Source: Bacteroidota bacterium
GTDB taxonomy: Bacteria; Bacteroidota; Rhodothermia; Rhodothermales; JANQRZ01
DNA length: 64,000 bases
Direction: 5' to 3'
Assembly (NCBI GenBank): GCA_038746285.1
Contig: JBCDKT010000007.1
Coordinates: 1-64,000, forward strand
Shown: piece after piece, positions 1 to 8,155 of the stretch
Position numbering within the stretch: the stretch's first letter is position 1
How the letters are laid out: every line of letters begins with the position of its first letter
The notes under the pieces: model-generated
Databases searched by the model: none
The model's input: the letters and a program-made list of their open reading frames with translations, nothing else
Told to the model about the DNA's origin: nothing
Translations under genes and position numbers: made by a program

Positions 1-629
<629 letters not shown>

Positions 630-645
630 TCCAACTACGAACGCA

Positions 646-687
646 GAGCGACGAACGACGAATACCAAGACTCGTCGCTCGTCGCTC
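646..687 (+). repeat. Purine/pyrimidine dyad between atpD and atpC
   Basis: A 16-base arm at 646-661 (GAGCGACGAACGACGA) is followed by a 10-base loop and an arm at 672-687 that is its reverse complement with one mismatch. More pyrimidine-rich TCGTCGCTC sequence continues up to the atpC start. The same 16-mer recurs exactly on the minus strand at 32560-32575. It could act as a stem-loop tuning atpD/atpC expression; that is inference. Confidence 0.7.
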
Positions 688-706
688 GTAACTCGTCGCT
701 CCCGTC

Positions 707-1120
707 ATGCCTTTACTCGTCGAGATCGTTGCCCCGGACACGAACGCCTTTCGGGGCGAGGCCACGAGCTTCCGCGCCCCCGGCGTCGAGGGCTCCTTCG
801 AGGTGCTGCTCAACCACGCCCCGATGATCGCCGTCACCGGCGTCGGCCCCGTCACCATCACCACGGCGGCGGGCGAGACGGTCGAGTTCGCCACCTCCGG
901 CGGGTTCGTCGAGGTCCTCGGCAACCACGTCATCATGCTCACCGAGAGCGCCGAGCCGGTCGACGAGATCGATCTCGAACGGGCGCAGGCCGCCGAGGAG
1001 CGCGCCCGCGACCGCATCCGCGAGAGCCAGTCGCCCGAGGAGCGGGCCGAGGCCGAGGCCGCCTTCGAGCGCGCGCGCAACCGCGCCCGCCTCGCGATGG
1101 GCCGCGTCGGAGCGCGGTAG
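707..1120 (+). CDS. atpC: ATP synthase F1 subunit epsilon
   Basis: This is the central-stalk epsilon subunit, which couples and inhibits rotation in F1Fo ATP synthase. The 137-residue product starts MPLLVEIVAPDTNAF. It has the N-terminal beta-sandwich (about residues 1-85, including APGVEGSFEVLLNHAPMIA and the GGFVEV strand) and an unusually Glu/Arg/Ala-rich helical C-terminus of about 45 residues. The ATG at 707 sits directly after the dyad at 646-687 and is the only sensible start. It follows atpD as expected, so the assignment is firm. Confidence 0.95.
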   Translation: MPLLVEIVAPDTNAFRGEATSFRAPGVEGSFEVLLNHAPMIAVTGVGPVTITTAAGETVEFATSGGFVEVLGNHVIMLTESAEPVDEIDLERAQAAEERARDRIRESQSPEERAEAEAAFERARNRARLAMGRVGAR

Positions 1121-1441
1121 GAGCAGAAGAGCGGGCGGGGAAGAGCGGAAGACTCCCAGGCCTCGCCGCTGCGCTTCTCTTCCCGGCTTTCGCTCATCCA
1201 TACGTCCGCCCCCAGACATCACCCCGGGCGCCCGGTGGCCCGTAAGCTGCCGGGCGTTTCTGCGCGCTGCCGGACCCCCGGACCTGCAGACGGAGGCTGC
1301 ACGCGCCCGGGTGCGCCGGAAGATTACAGAGAGATACGCTGGAAGCGCTAGGAGATGTCGCCGCCGGAGGTTATGCTGAGGACCGCCGACCGTCTAGTGG
1401 TGCGGTACCCCCTTACCCTCTCTCATCTACCTCTGCTTGCC
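1121..1441. other. Intergenic region after atpC
   Basis: No gene is seen in these 321 bases. At 1124-1192 there is a purine-rich tract, containing GGAAGAGCGGAAG at 1139-1151, followed by a loosely complementary pyrimidine-rich tract. A terminator-like hairpin lies at 1229-1259. The last 60 bases form a pyrimidine-rich leader to the next gene. The frame upstream of 1442 is open back to 1355 but reads as leader, not protein. Confidence 0.6.
1229..1259 (+). terminator. Putative terminator after atpC
   Basis: CGCCCGG at 1229-1235 pairs perfectly with CCGGGCG at 1250-1256 and is followed by TTT. The T-run is short, so it is a moderate call. The position after atpC and before an unrelated secreted protein fits the end of the atp transcript. 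Confidence 0.5.
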
Positions 1442-2686
1442 ATGCAACGCTTTCTACCCTTCGCACTCGCCGCCCTCTTCTGCGGCGCAGCCGTCGCCCA
1501 AACGTCCGACCTGCTGATCTCGGAGTACGTCGAGGGCTCGGCCTTCAACAAGGCTATCGAGCTCTACAACGGCACCGGCAGCGCCGTCGACCTCGAAGCC
1601 GAGGGCTACTACCTCCGCATCTTCTTCAACGGCAACACCACCGCCGGGAGCAACATCGCCCTCACCGGCACCGTCGCTAACGACGACGTGTTCGTGATCG
1701 CCGAGGATGACGCAGACTCCCTGCTCGTCCTGCCCCTGGCCGACCAGCTTAGTGGGTCGCTGTCCTTCAACGGGGACGACGCTGTCGTCCTCTTCCGCGA
1801 CTCCACGATGATCGTCGACGCTATCGGACAGGTCGGCTTCGACCCCGGCAGCGAGTGGGGGATGGACAGCACCTCGACGGCAAACAACACGCTCCGCCGC
1901 CTGAGCGACGCCTGCGACGCCGACGCCGACACGAGCGACGTCTTCGACCCGGCCGTGAACTACATCGGCTTCCCGCAGGACACCTTCGACGGCCTCGGCA
2001 GCGCCTCGTTCGACTGCGGCACGGCGGGCCCGAACTTCGACCTCACGGCCTCGCTCAGCGCGATGACCGTCGCGCCGGGCGGCTCCTTCACCGTCAACTT
2101 CACCGTCGCCAACAACACGGCCAACCCGGTCACGGGCGACCTCTTCTTCACGGCCTCGCCCGGAGGCCTCCAGGCTAGTGTGTTCAACGACCAGACGATC
2201 TCGGGCAACGCGTCGGTCTCGAACAGCTATACCCAGAACGTGCCGGGGAATGCGCCGCTCGGAATCTACACCTACACGGTGCGCATCGGCCAATTCCCGA
2301 ACACGACGGTGGACGCCGAAGCCTTCTCCGTGATCGTGACCGGTTCGGCGCGAGGCACGGGGACGACGTGGAGCGTCTCCGACCTCGGCCCGTGGCAGGA
2401 AGAGAGCACGCTCGCTGCTTCGGCCGTTGCCGAGAGGCTGTCGGTCTTCCCGAACCCGCTCGCCCGCGAGGCCGAGATTGCGTTCTCGCTGGAGCGCGCC
2501 GCCGACGTCTCGCTCGTGGTCTACGATGTGCGGGGCCGTGAGGTGGCGCGCCTCGTAGACAGAGCGCTCGACGCCGGAGCCCACCGCGTCGCGTTCGACG
2601 CGTCGAGCCTGAGCAGCGGCGTCTACGTCTACCGGCTGGTCAGCGGCACCCAGGTCGAGACCGGGCGCATGACGGTGGTGCGCTAG
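1442..2686 (+). CDS. Secreted lamin-tail-domain protein with T9SS sorting domain
   Basis: A 414-residue secreted protein of unknown task. The chosen start gives a clean signal peptide (MQRFLPFALAALFCGAAVAQ); the frame extends 29 codons further up, but that part looks like leader. Residues about 21-150 resemble a lamin-tail domain (LLISEYVEGSAFNKAIELYNGTG, with FNGDDAVVL later). A CARDB-like beta-sandwich follows (about 200-300, SLSAMTVAPGGSFTVNFTVANNT). The C-terminus is a type A T9SS sorting domain (FPNPLAREAEIAFSL, VYDVRGREVARL, SSGVYVYRL), so export to the cell surface or medium is expected. A strong hairpin closes the unit at 2708. Confidence 0.85.
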   Translation: MQRFLPFALAALFCGAAVAQTSDLLISEYVEGSAFNKAIELYNGTGSAVDLEAEGYYLRIFFNGNTTAGSNIALTGTVANDDVFVIAEDDADSLLVLPLADQLSGSLSFNGDDAVVLFRDSTMIVDAIGQVGFDPGSEWGMDSTSTANNTLRRLSDACDADADTSDVFDPAVNYIGFPQDTFDGLGSASFDCGTAGPNFDLTASLSAMTVAPGGSFTVNFTVANNTANPVTGDLFFTASPGGLQASVFNDQTISGNASVSNSYTQNVPGNAPLGIYTYTVRIGQFPNTTVDAEAFSVIVTGSARGTGTTWSVSDLGPWQEESTLAASAVAERLSVFPNPLAREAEIAFSLERAADVSLVVYDVRGREVARLVDRALDAGAHRVAFDASSLSSGVYVYRLVSGTQVETGRMTVVR

Positions 2687-2707
2687 TCCAGGCCTGACTT
2701 ACTCTGA

Positions 2708-2743
2708 GCGAGGCCCAGGGCACATTCTGCTCCTGGGCCTCGC
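2708..2743 (+). terminator. Strong hairpin terminator
   Basis: A perfect 12-bp stem (GCGAGGCCCAGG at 2708-2719 with its exact complement at 2732-2743) and a 12-base loop lie 21 bases after the lamin-tail gene. There is no long T-run. It probably insulates that gene from the promoter immediately downstream. Confidence 0.7.
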
Positions 2744-2747
2744 CTGT

Positions 2748-2755
2748 TATATTGG
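2748..2755 (+). promoter_or_regulatory. Putative -7 box of the FG-GAP gene
   Basis: TATATTGG resembles the Bacteroidota -7 consensus TAnnTTTG. It lies just after the terminator hairpin and about 105 bases before the chosen start. No clear -33 TTG box was seen. Confidence 0.45.
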
Positions 2756-2859
2756 ACCCCGCTGACCCGGTAGCCGGTCGATTCACAGTCCTGAAAACAC
2801 CGGGCATAGGGGTTGACGGGCCTGCACGCCGATTCTTTCTTCACCATACTCTGCTTCCG

Positions 2860-4956
2860 ATGCATCTTCTATCTCGCGTAACGATGGCCGCTGCGGTGGT
2901 GATGTTTCTGCTGCCGTCCGCCTCAGCGCAGTACGTGCTCGACGAACTACTCTCGCCCAACCAGAAGGCCCTCGGCTACTTCGGCTGGGACGTGGCCGGC
3001 GTCGACGATGCCGACGGCGACGGCCGAGGCGACCTCCTCGTCGGCTCGTTCGGTGAGAACCCAGCGGGGGCCCCCGAGGGGGCGGGCCGGGCCTACCTCC
3101 TCAGCGGGGCCGACCGGTCGCTGCTCTTCGAGTTCGTCTCGCCCAACGAGCAGGAAGACGGCCTCTTCGGCTCGTCGGTGGCGAGCGTGCCGGACGCCGA
3201 CGGCGACGGCCGCGGCGACGTGCTCATTGGCGCTCGGTCAGAGCAGGTAGGTAGTGGGCCGGAGGCGGCGGGCCGGGCGTACCTCTTCAGCGGGGCCACG
3301 GGCGCACTGCTCCAGACGTTCGTCTCGCCCAACGAGGAAGAGGCCGGGTTCTTCGGCTCGTCGGTGGCGGGCGTGCCGGACGCTAACGGGGACGGTCGGG
3401 GCGACGTGCTCATCGGGGCGAGCGAAGACCCCGGCACGAGCCCGGCCGAGGCGGGCCGCGTCTACCTCTTCAGCGGAGCCGACGGGTCGCTACTCCAGAC
3501 GCTGGTCTCGCCCAACGAAGAAGAACTCGGCCTCTTCGGGTCGTCGGTAGCGGGCATCGACGATGCCGACGGCGACGGGCGGGGCGACCTCCTCGTCGGC
3601 GCGCGGCAGGAGGACCCCGACAGCAGCCCCATCTTCGCCGGCCGGGCCTACCTCTTCAGCGGGGCGACGGGCGCGCTGCTGCAGTCGCTGGTCTCGCCTA
3701 ACGAAGAACTCGTCGGCAACTTCGGCTCGGCCGTGTCGGGCGTGCCCGACGCCGACGGGGACGGCCGGGGCGACCTCCTCGTCGGGGCCGACCGGGACGA
3801 TCCAGGCAGCAGCCCCGGCGATGCGGGCCGGGCGTACCTCTTCAGCGGGGCCGATGGGTCGCTGCTCCTCGAACTTGCCTCGCCCAACGAGGAAGTGCAG
3901 GGCTTCTTCGGGCTCGCGGTCTCGGGCACGCCGGACGCCGACGGCGACGGTCGGGGTGACCTCCTCGTCGGGGCTGTCTTCGAGTCGCCCTCGACGAGTC
4001 CGAGCCGGGCGGGGCGGGCGTATCTCTTCAGCGGTGCGAACGGTGCCCTGCTCAACGTGCTGACCTCGCCGAACGAAGCGCGCGACGGCTACTTCGGCTT
4101 CAGCGTGGCGGGCGTGCCGGACGCCGACGGCGACGGCCTGGCCGATGCCCTGGCTGGGGCCTACTTCGAGGACCCCGGCGGCAGCCCCCAGGACGCCGGT
4201 CGGGCCTACCTCTTCAAAGGCGGCGCGCTGCCGCTGACCGTCGGCGTGACGGCCGAGGCGCAGGCCCCGCCGGTGTTGATCCTGGCCGGCGGCGGCAGCT
4301 TCGACTTCGACGTGACGCTCAGCAACGGCACCGGGGAGCGGCAGGCGATTGATGCGTGGGGCGTGGCCGTGCTGCCGGACGGTAGCGAGTTTGGCCCGGT
4401 CATCCCGCCGCAGCGGCTCCGGCTTCCCGCCGGGGCGACCATCGGGCCGGTGACCCTGGGGCAGTCCGTGCCGGGAGCCGCGCCGACGGGTGATTACTTC
4501 CTAGTCGTGCGGACCGGCCAGTTCCCGCTCGCTGCCGACGCCGATAGCATCGCCGTCGAGAAGACGCTGGATACTCCAGACCGTGGGGTGGGGCCGGTGG
4601 CCACCTGGCAGACCGTTGAGGTCACAGACGGTACGCCGGTTCTCGTCCAGGAAACGGTGCCACCTGCGAGCAGGACAGAGCAGGCCGGTGCAGAAACCAT
4701 AGCCGCGCCGGAAGCCTACCCCAACCCGTTCCGCGACCAGACGGCGGTGCGCTTCGCCCTGGCCGAGTCGGGGCCGGTTCGCCTCGCCGTCTACGATGTC
4801 ACGGGCCGCGAGGTCGCGGTGCTTGTCGACGCGGTGCTGGAAGCCGGGCAGCACGAGGGATACTTCGCAGCGGACGGCCTGGCGAGTGGGGTGTACGTCT
4901 ACCGCCTCGCGACCCAGGGTCAGGTGCAGACAGGCCGGCTGGTGCTCGTGCGCTGA
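2860..4956 (+). CDS. Secreted FG-GAP repeat (integrin-alpha-like) protein with T9SS sorting domain
   Basis: A 698-residue surface or secreted protein. The ATG at 2860 gives a signal peptide (MHLLSRVTMAAAVVMFLLPSASAQ); the frame is open upstream to 2752 but that part is not protein-like. Residues about 25-455 hold seven FG-GAP units of about 60-65 residues, each with a calcium-binding DADGDGRGDLLVGA-type loop, a GRAYLFSGA strand and an SPNEE turn, predicting a seven-bladed propeller. A CARDB-like domain (about 460-560) and a T9SS sorting domain (YPNPFRDQTAVRFAL, VYDVTGREVAVL, SGVYVYRL) follow. Units are nearly identical in DNA as well as protein, suggesting recent internal duplication. Ligand unknown; adhesion is a guess from the fold. 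Confidence 0.88.
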   Translation: MHLLSRVTMAAAVVMFLLPSASAQYVLDELLSPNQKALGYFGWDVAGVDDADGDGRGDLLVGSFGENPAGAPEGAGRAYLLSGADRSLLFEFVSPNEQEDGLFGSSVASVPDADGDGRGDVLIGARSEQVGSGPEAAGRAYLFSGATGALLQTFVSPNEEEAGFFGSSVAGVPDANGDGRGDVLIGASEDPGTSPAEAGRVYLFSGADGSLLQTLVSPNEEELGLFGSSVAGIDDADGDGRGDLLVGARQEDPDSSPIFAGRAYLFSGATGALLQSLVSPNEELVGNFGSAVSGVPDADGDGRGDLLVGADRDDPGSSPGDAGRAYLFSGADGSLLLELASPNEEVQGFFGLAVSGTPDADGDGRGDLLVGAVFESPSTSPSRAGRAYLFSGANGALLNVLTSPNEARDGYFGFSVAGVPDADGDGLADALAGAYFEDPGGSPQDAGRAYLFKGGALPLTVGVTAEAQAPPVLILAGGGSFDFDVTLSNGTGERQAIDAWGVAVLPDGSEFGPVIPPQRLRLPAGATIGPVTLGQSVPGAAPTGDYFLVVRTGQFPLAADADSIAVEKTLDTPDRGVGPVATWQTVEVTDGTPVLVQETVPPASRTEQAGAETIAAPEAYPNPFRDQTAVRFALAESGPVRLAVYDVTGREVAVLVDAVLEAGQHEGYFAADGLASGVYVYRLATQGQVQTGRLVLVR

Positions 4957-4970
4957 CCGCTCGGGCTGCG

Positions 4971-5372
4971 CTAGCGCTGCGCCGGCTCCGTAGCCATCAG
5001 GATGCGGAGGCCGGCGGCGCGCGCGGCCCCGGCGACGGCCGCGAACTGCCCGACCGTCGCGGCCTCGTCGGCGCGCAGGATGAGCGCGTCACTGCTCGCC
5101 CCCGCAGCCTGCACGGCAGCAGCGAGGTCCGCCTCGACCGTCACCTCGTCGCCGACGTAGAACAGGCCGTCGCCGGTGATCGTCACCGTGACGGAGCGGT
5201 CCTCGGTCGGAGCCCCGGCCTCGACGCGCGGCAGGGTGACCTGGATGCCGTACTGGGTGACGAACGAGCTCGTCAGCAGGAAGAAGATCAGCAGCAGCAG
5301 CACGATGTCCGTCAGCCCGGCGAGGCTGAAGACCGAGAGCGGCTTGCGGCCCGAGGCGAAGTCGAGGGGCAT
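4971..5372 (-). CDS. exbD: ExbD/TolR-family biopolymer transport protein
   Basis: A 133-residue inner-membrane protein with a single N-terminal membrane segment (LTDIVLLLLIFFLLTSSFV, carrying the family's conserved Asp) and a periplasmic domain ending in PAQR. With ExbB it forms a proton-driven motor that energises TonB-dependent outer-membrane transport or Tol functions. It lies 68 bp downstream of the exbB-like gene. Whether it is ExbD or TolR proper cannot be told from sequence alone. Confidence 0.9.
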   Translation of the reverse strand: MPLDFASGRKPLSVFSLAGLTDIVLLLLIFFLLTSSFVTQYGIQVTLPRVEAGAPTEDRSVTVTITGDGLFYVGDEVTVEADLAAAVQAAGASSDALILRADEAATVGQFAAVAGAARAAGLRILMATEPAQR

Positions 5373-5382
5373 GGTTCAGCGG

Positions 5383-5410
5383 ACTGAAGACGGAGGACAG
5401 AAGACCGTGC
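5383..5410 (-). repeat. Pyrimidine-rich leader element before exbD
   Basis: On the coding strand this is a run of TCTTCTGTCC / TCCGTCTTCAGTCC-type sequence ending 10 bases before the exbD start. The plus-strand word GGACAGAAGAC (5395-5405) recurs exactly at 36687-36697 before the ABC ATPase gene, and related GGACGGAAGACAG words occur at 51281-51330 before purF. Confidence 0.5.
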
Positions 5411-5440
5411 GTGGTGAGCGTGACAGATCGGATCTGCGCG

Positions 5441-6157
5441 TCACGGCACAGTCACCCTGCGCTCGCGCCTGTCGGCCGGGGTCTGGAGCAAGTCGATGAA
5501 CTCGGTGGCGACGCGTTCCATCTCGTTGACCGAGCGGCTGATCCGGCTCAGCAGGAAGTTGTAGGCGAAGAGCGCCAGGATGCCGACCGCGAGCCCGGCG
5601 GCCGTCGTCACGAGCGCCTCCCAGATGCCGCTGGCGAGGACGCTCGGGTTGACGTTGCCCTCCAGCGCCTGGATCTGCTGGAACGCCGCGATCATGCCGA
5701 GGACGGTGCCGAGGAAGCCCAGCAGCGGCGCAATCGAGGCCGCCGAGGCGAGGAGGTCGGTGCGCTTTTCGAGTTCGTAGGTCTCGTGCTTGCCGGCGGC
5801 CTGCACGGCCTCGCGGATCTCTCCGATGGGCCGCCCGAGCCGTTCGAGGCCGCGCTGGAGGATGCGCGCAATCGGCGTCTCGTGGGCCTTGCAGTAGCCG
5901 ACGGCCCCGCCGACATCGCCGGAGCGGACGTAGTCGGCGACGGTTTCCATGAACCGGTGGGGGTCGCTGTGAGCGCGGCGCAGCACGAGCCAGCGCTCGA
6001 TGAACAGGTAGACCGTCAGCAGCGAGAGTAGGGCGATGGGGACCATCACCCAGCCGCCTTTGAGGAGGACGTCGAGGAGCGAGAGCGTGGTCTCCTCCGC
6101 GGCAAGGGCGAGCGTGTCGGGTGCCGCCGCGAGGTCTTGCATGAAGGCGAGGAGCAT
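5441..6157 (-). CDS. exbB: MotA/TolQ/ExbB proton channel family protein
   Basis: A 238-residue inner-membrane protein with three predicted membrane helices: residues about 31-55 (WVMVPIALLSLLTVYLFIERWLVL), a central one (SIAPLLGFLGTVLGMIAAFQQI) and a third (LVTTAAGLAVGILALFAYNFLL). The GFLGTVLGM motif and the ALVTTAAGL stretch are hallmarks of the ExbB/TolQ channel. It pairs with the downstream exbD to form the proton-driven motor. It follows the SPOR protein in the same direction after a 203-bp gap, so it may have its own promoter. Confidence 0.92.
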   Translation of the reverse strand: MLLAFMQDLAAAPDTLALAAEETTLSLLDVLLKGGWVMVPIALLSLLTVYLFIERWLVLRRAHSDPHRFMETVADYVRSGDVGGAVGYCKAHETPIARILQRGLERLGRPIGEIREAVQAAGKHETYELEKRTDLLASAASIAPLLGFLGTVLGMIAAFQQIQALEGNVNPSVLASGIWEALVTTAAGLAVGILALFAYNFLLSRISRSVNEMERVATEFIDLLQTPADRRERRVTVP

Positions 6158-6273
6158 CGGGGATGAGCTAGAAGCTGTTCGGATTTTCAGCGTGCGGAGC
6201 GAGAGCGATCGAGGGACTGATTCGGCAAGGAGTGCGAATGCGAAGCATCGGGGAGTGCAGCGACCTCACCAGG

Positions 6274-6289
6274 CGAACCGCGAGGTTCG
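6274..6289. repeat. 16-bp perfect palindrome between SPOR gene and exbB
   Basis: CGAACC and GGTTCG flank GCGA. The surrounding gap (6158-6360) otherwise holds no gene; it includes near-repeated GCGAATGCGAAGCATCGGGG sequence at about 6235-6255 that resembles extragenic repeat DNA. It could be an operator or a processing hairpin. Confidence 0.4.
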
Positions 6290-6360
6290 GTGATGCGGCG
6301 CGACGTGGCCGGTCGGTTCCGCAGCCGCCCGCAGCCCGCGATCATAAGTCCGGACAGCTC

Positions 6361-7881
6361 TCAGAGCCGGAGAATCCAGCTATCGGACGGCGCGTCGGCG
6401 GGAAGGTCGCCGCGCCGGGCTTCGGCCTCGGCCACGGTATCGAACTGTCCGAGGCTGACCCGGTAACGCGTCTGGCCGGCCGCTTCTTGCGCGACTACGC
6501 CCGAGCGGAACCCCTGCGTGCGGTAGGCCTCGACCCGCTGCTCGGCCGCCGCCTGGCTCAGCTCGGAGCCGATGACCCAGGTGAAGCCTCCATCGGCGGG
6601 GGCCACGGTGCCTGCGCTACGGAGCGGGTCGGGGTCTTCTTCCTCGACCGGGTCCGTGGGGAGTGTCGCCACCGCGGAGTCGGCCGGCGGTGGGACCGCG
6701 GCGGCGGTGTCGGCGACGGGCGGACGCTCGGCGACGGGCGCAGGCGCGGGCTCGCGGCTGCGCGTCCACAGCAGGAACGCGATGGCCAGGAGGACGCCAA
6801 CGGCGAGGCCTGCAAACAGCGGACCTCGGCCGGAGCGTTCCTCGGGCTTGCGGTCCTGCGGAGGCTCGGGGCCGGCAGCGCTCACCGCGGCGACAGCCGG
6901 AGCTACCGGTTCGTCGTCCGCAGGCACGGCCTCGGAGGAGGCAGCGTCGCTGGCGAGCACGGCCGGGGCGACGACCGTAGCCTCGGCGCCGGGCTCGTCC
7001 GGCTCGCCCTCGTCCGGTTCGATGACGGCATACTCGGCGTCCTCGAGGGGCTCCTCGGGCATCGGGCCGAGCGGGTGCGCGTCGTCGTCCGCATCGCCCC
7101 CGTCGGTCCATGTGTGGGCGAGCAGTTCGTCGAGGCTGGTGTCCTCGTCCTCGAACGTGTCGTCTTCTGCTTCCTCACCGGTCTCCAGGTCCGATAGGCC
7201 CTCGAAAGCGATGACCTCGTCCAGCCCGTCCTCCTCCGGGGCTCGGGGCACCTCCTCTGGTTCCGGCTCTTCGATGTCCGAGGGCGCGTCGTCCGTCTCA
7301 CCCGTGATGGTGGTATCACTCGGGGCGTTAGGTGCCGGCATCGGCGGCTCGGAGGCTGCCTCCGGCTCTGCCGGTTCCAGCTCAGAATCGTCGGGAGCGA
7401 TGGGGGTGCTGGCGGTGGCTAGAACCGGCGGCTCTTCCGGCGGCGGCTCGTCCGCGAGCAGGCCGGCGATGGGAGGCTCTGGGGTCTCCGGCTCGGCTTC
7501 GGGCGGCGCAGGTGCTTCGGCTGCCTCGTCGGCGAAGTCGGGCGCGGCGGAGTCGGCCGGCTCCTCGGGAGCGATAAACGTCGGGAGCGGCTGGAAGCCA
7601 GCGGCCGCAGTCTCCGAAGCCGGGCGCGGCGCGGCGGTCTCAGCGGCAACCGGGGCCAGGCCAGCGTAGCGGTGGTTCACCGCCCGGACGAGCGCGTCTT
7701 CCGGCTCGAACGCGAGGCGGGCTCCCGAGCGCCGGAACACGCCGAGGCCGGGCACAGCCGCCTCGCCCGTCGCTTCGATCTGGTCACGCAGGGTGGCGAC
7801 GAGGTGGTGGAGGGTCTGCTGCGCGGCGTCCGGCGGGAGGTGCAGGGCGCGGGCCAGGTGGGTGACGAGGGCGTCGGCCAT
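6361..7881 (-). CDS. HU/CCDC81-like N-domain, transmembrane, SPOR-domain protein
   Basis: A 506-residue envelope protein. Residues about 1-70 match the prokaryotic HU/CCDC81-type domain (PPDAAQQTLHHLVATL, then VPGLGVFRRSG). A very acidic Pro/Glu-rich linker runs from about 75 to 345. One membrane helix (LFAGLAVGVLLAIAFLLW) follows. The C-terminal 75 residues form a SPOR domain (FTWVIGSELSQAAAEQRVEAY, TRYRVSLGQFDTVAEAE), which in other bacteria binds denuded septal peptidoglycan. The HU-like fold would be cytoplasmic and SPOR periplasmic. It is translationally close (3 bp) to the upstream HU-like gene. A link between division-site wall and a cytoplasmic partner is inference. Confidence 0.85.
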   Translation of the reverse strand: MADALVTHLARALHLPPDAAQQTLHHLVATLRDQIEATGEAAVPGLGVFRRSGARLAFEPEDALVRAVNHRYAGLAPVAAETAAPRPASETAAAGFQPLPTFIAPEEPADSAAPDFADEAAEAPAPPEAEPETPEPPIAGLLADEPPPEEPPVLATASTPIAPDDSELEPAEPEAASEPPMPAPNAPSDTTITGETDDAPSDIEEPEPEEVPRAPEEDGLDEVIAFEGLSDLETGEEAEDDTFEDEDTSLDELLAHTWTDGGDADDDAHPLGPMPEEPLEDAEYAVIEPDEGEPDEPGAEATVVAPAVLASDAASSEAVPADDEPVAPAVAAVSAAGPEPPQDRKPEERSGRGPLFAGLAVGVLLAIAFLLWTRSREPAPAPVAERPPVADTAAAVPPPADSAVATLPTDPVEEEDPDPLRSAGTVAPADGGFTWVIGSELSQAAAEQRVEAYRTQGFRSGVVAQEAAGQTRYRVSLGQFDTVAEAEARRGDLPADAPSDSWILRL

Positions 7882-7884
7882 AGC

Positions 7885-8106
7885 TCAGGCGGAAGAGGGC
7901 TCCGGTTCGGATTCAAACGCGACTGCATCGACCGGCGGGTGCAGGGTTCGCTGGCCCGCCTCGCTTTCCACGACGCGGCTCGGCTCGTGGGCTACGCTGA
8001 AGCGGCCGAGACCCGGTACGGTCACGTCGCGGTGGTTCATCAGTTGCTCGCGGACGGCCTGGCTGAAGGCGCGGAGCACGTCCTCGGAAACGGTGTCGAG
8101 CATCAT
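7885..8106 (-). CDS. Small HU-family DNA-binding-like protein
   Basis: This 73-residue product (MMLDTVSEDVLRAFSQAV...) contains the HU-family beta-arm entry motif VTVPGLGRFSVAHEP. It lacks the full C-terminal half of typical 90-residue HU, ending in an acidic tail. Two in-frame ATGs (8106 and 8103) are possible; the much longer upstream open frame overlaps another gene and is not protein-like. It lies 3 bp upstream of the HU-TM-SPOR gene, so the two are probably co-translated and could dimerise through their HU-like domains. Function otherwise unknown. Confidence 0.75.
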   Translation of the reverse strand: MMLDTVSEDVLRAFSQAVREQLMNHRDVTVPGLGRFSVAHEPSRVVESEAGQRTLHPPVDAVAFESEPEPSSA

Positions 8107-8155
8107 CGGAGAAAGAGGGTGGGGCGTGGGTGAGGATACGAAAGGCAGCGCTGGG

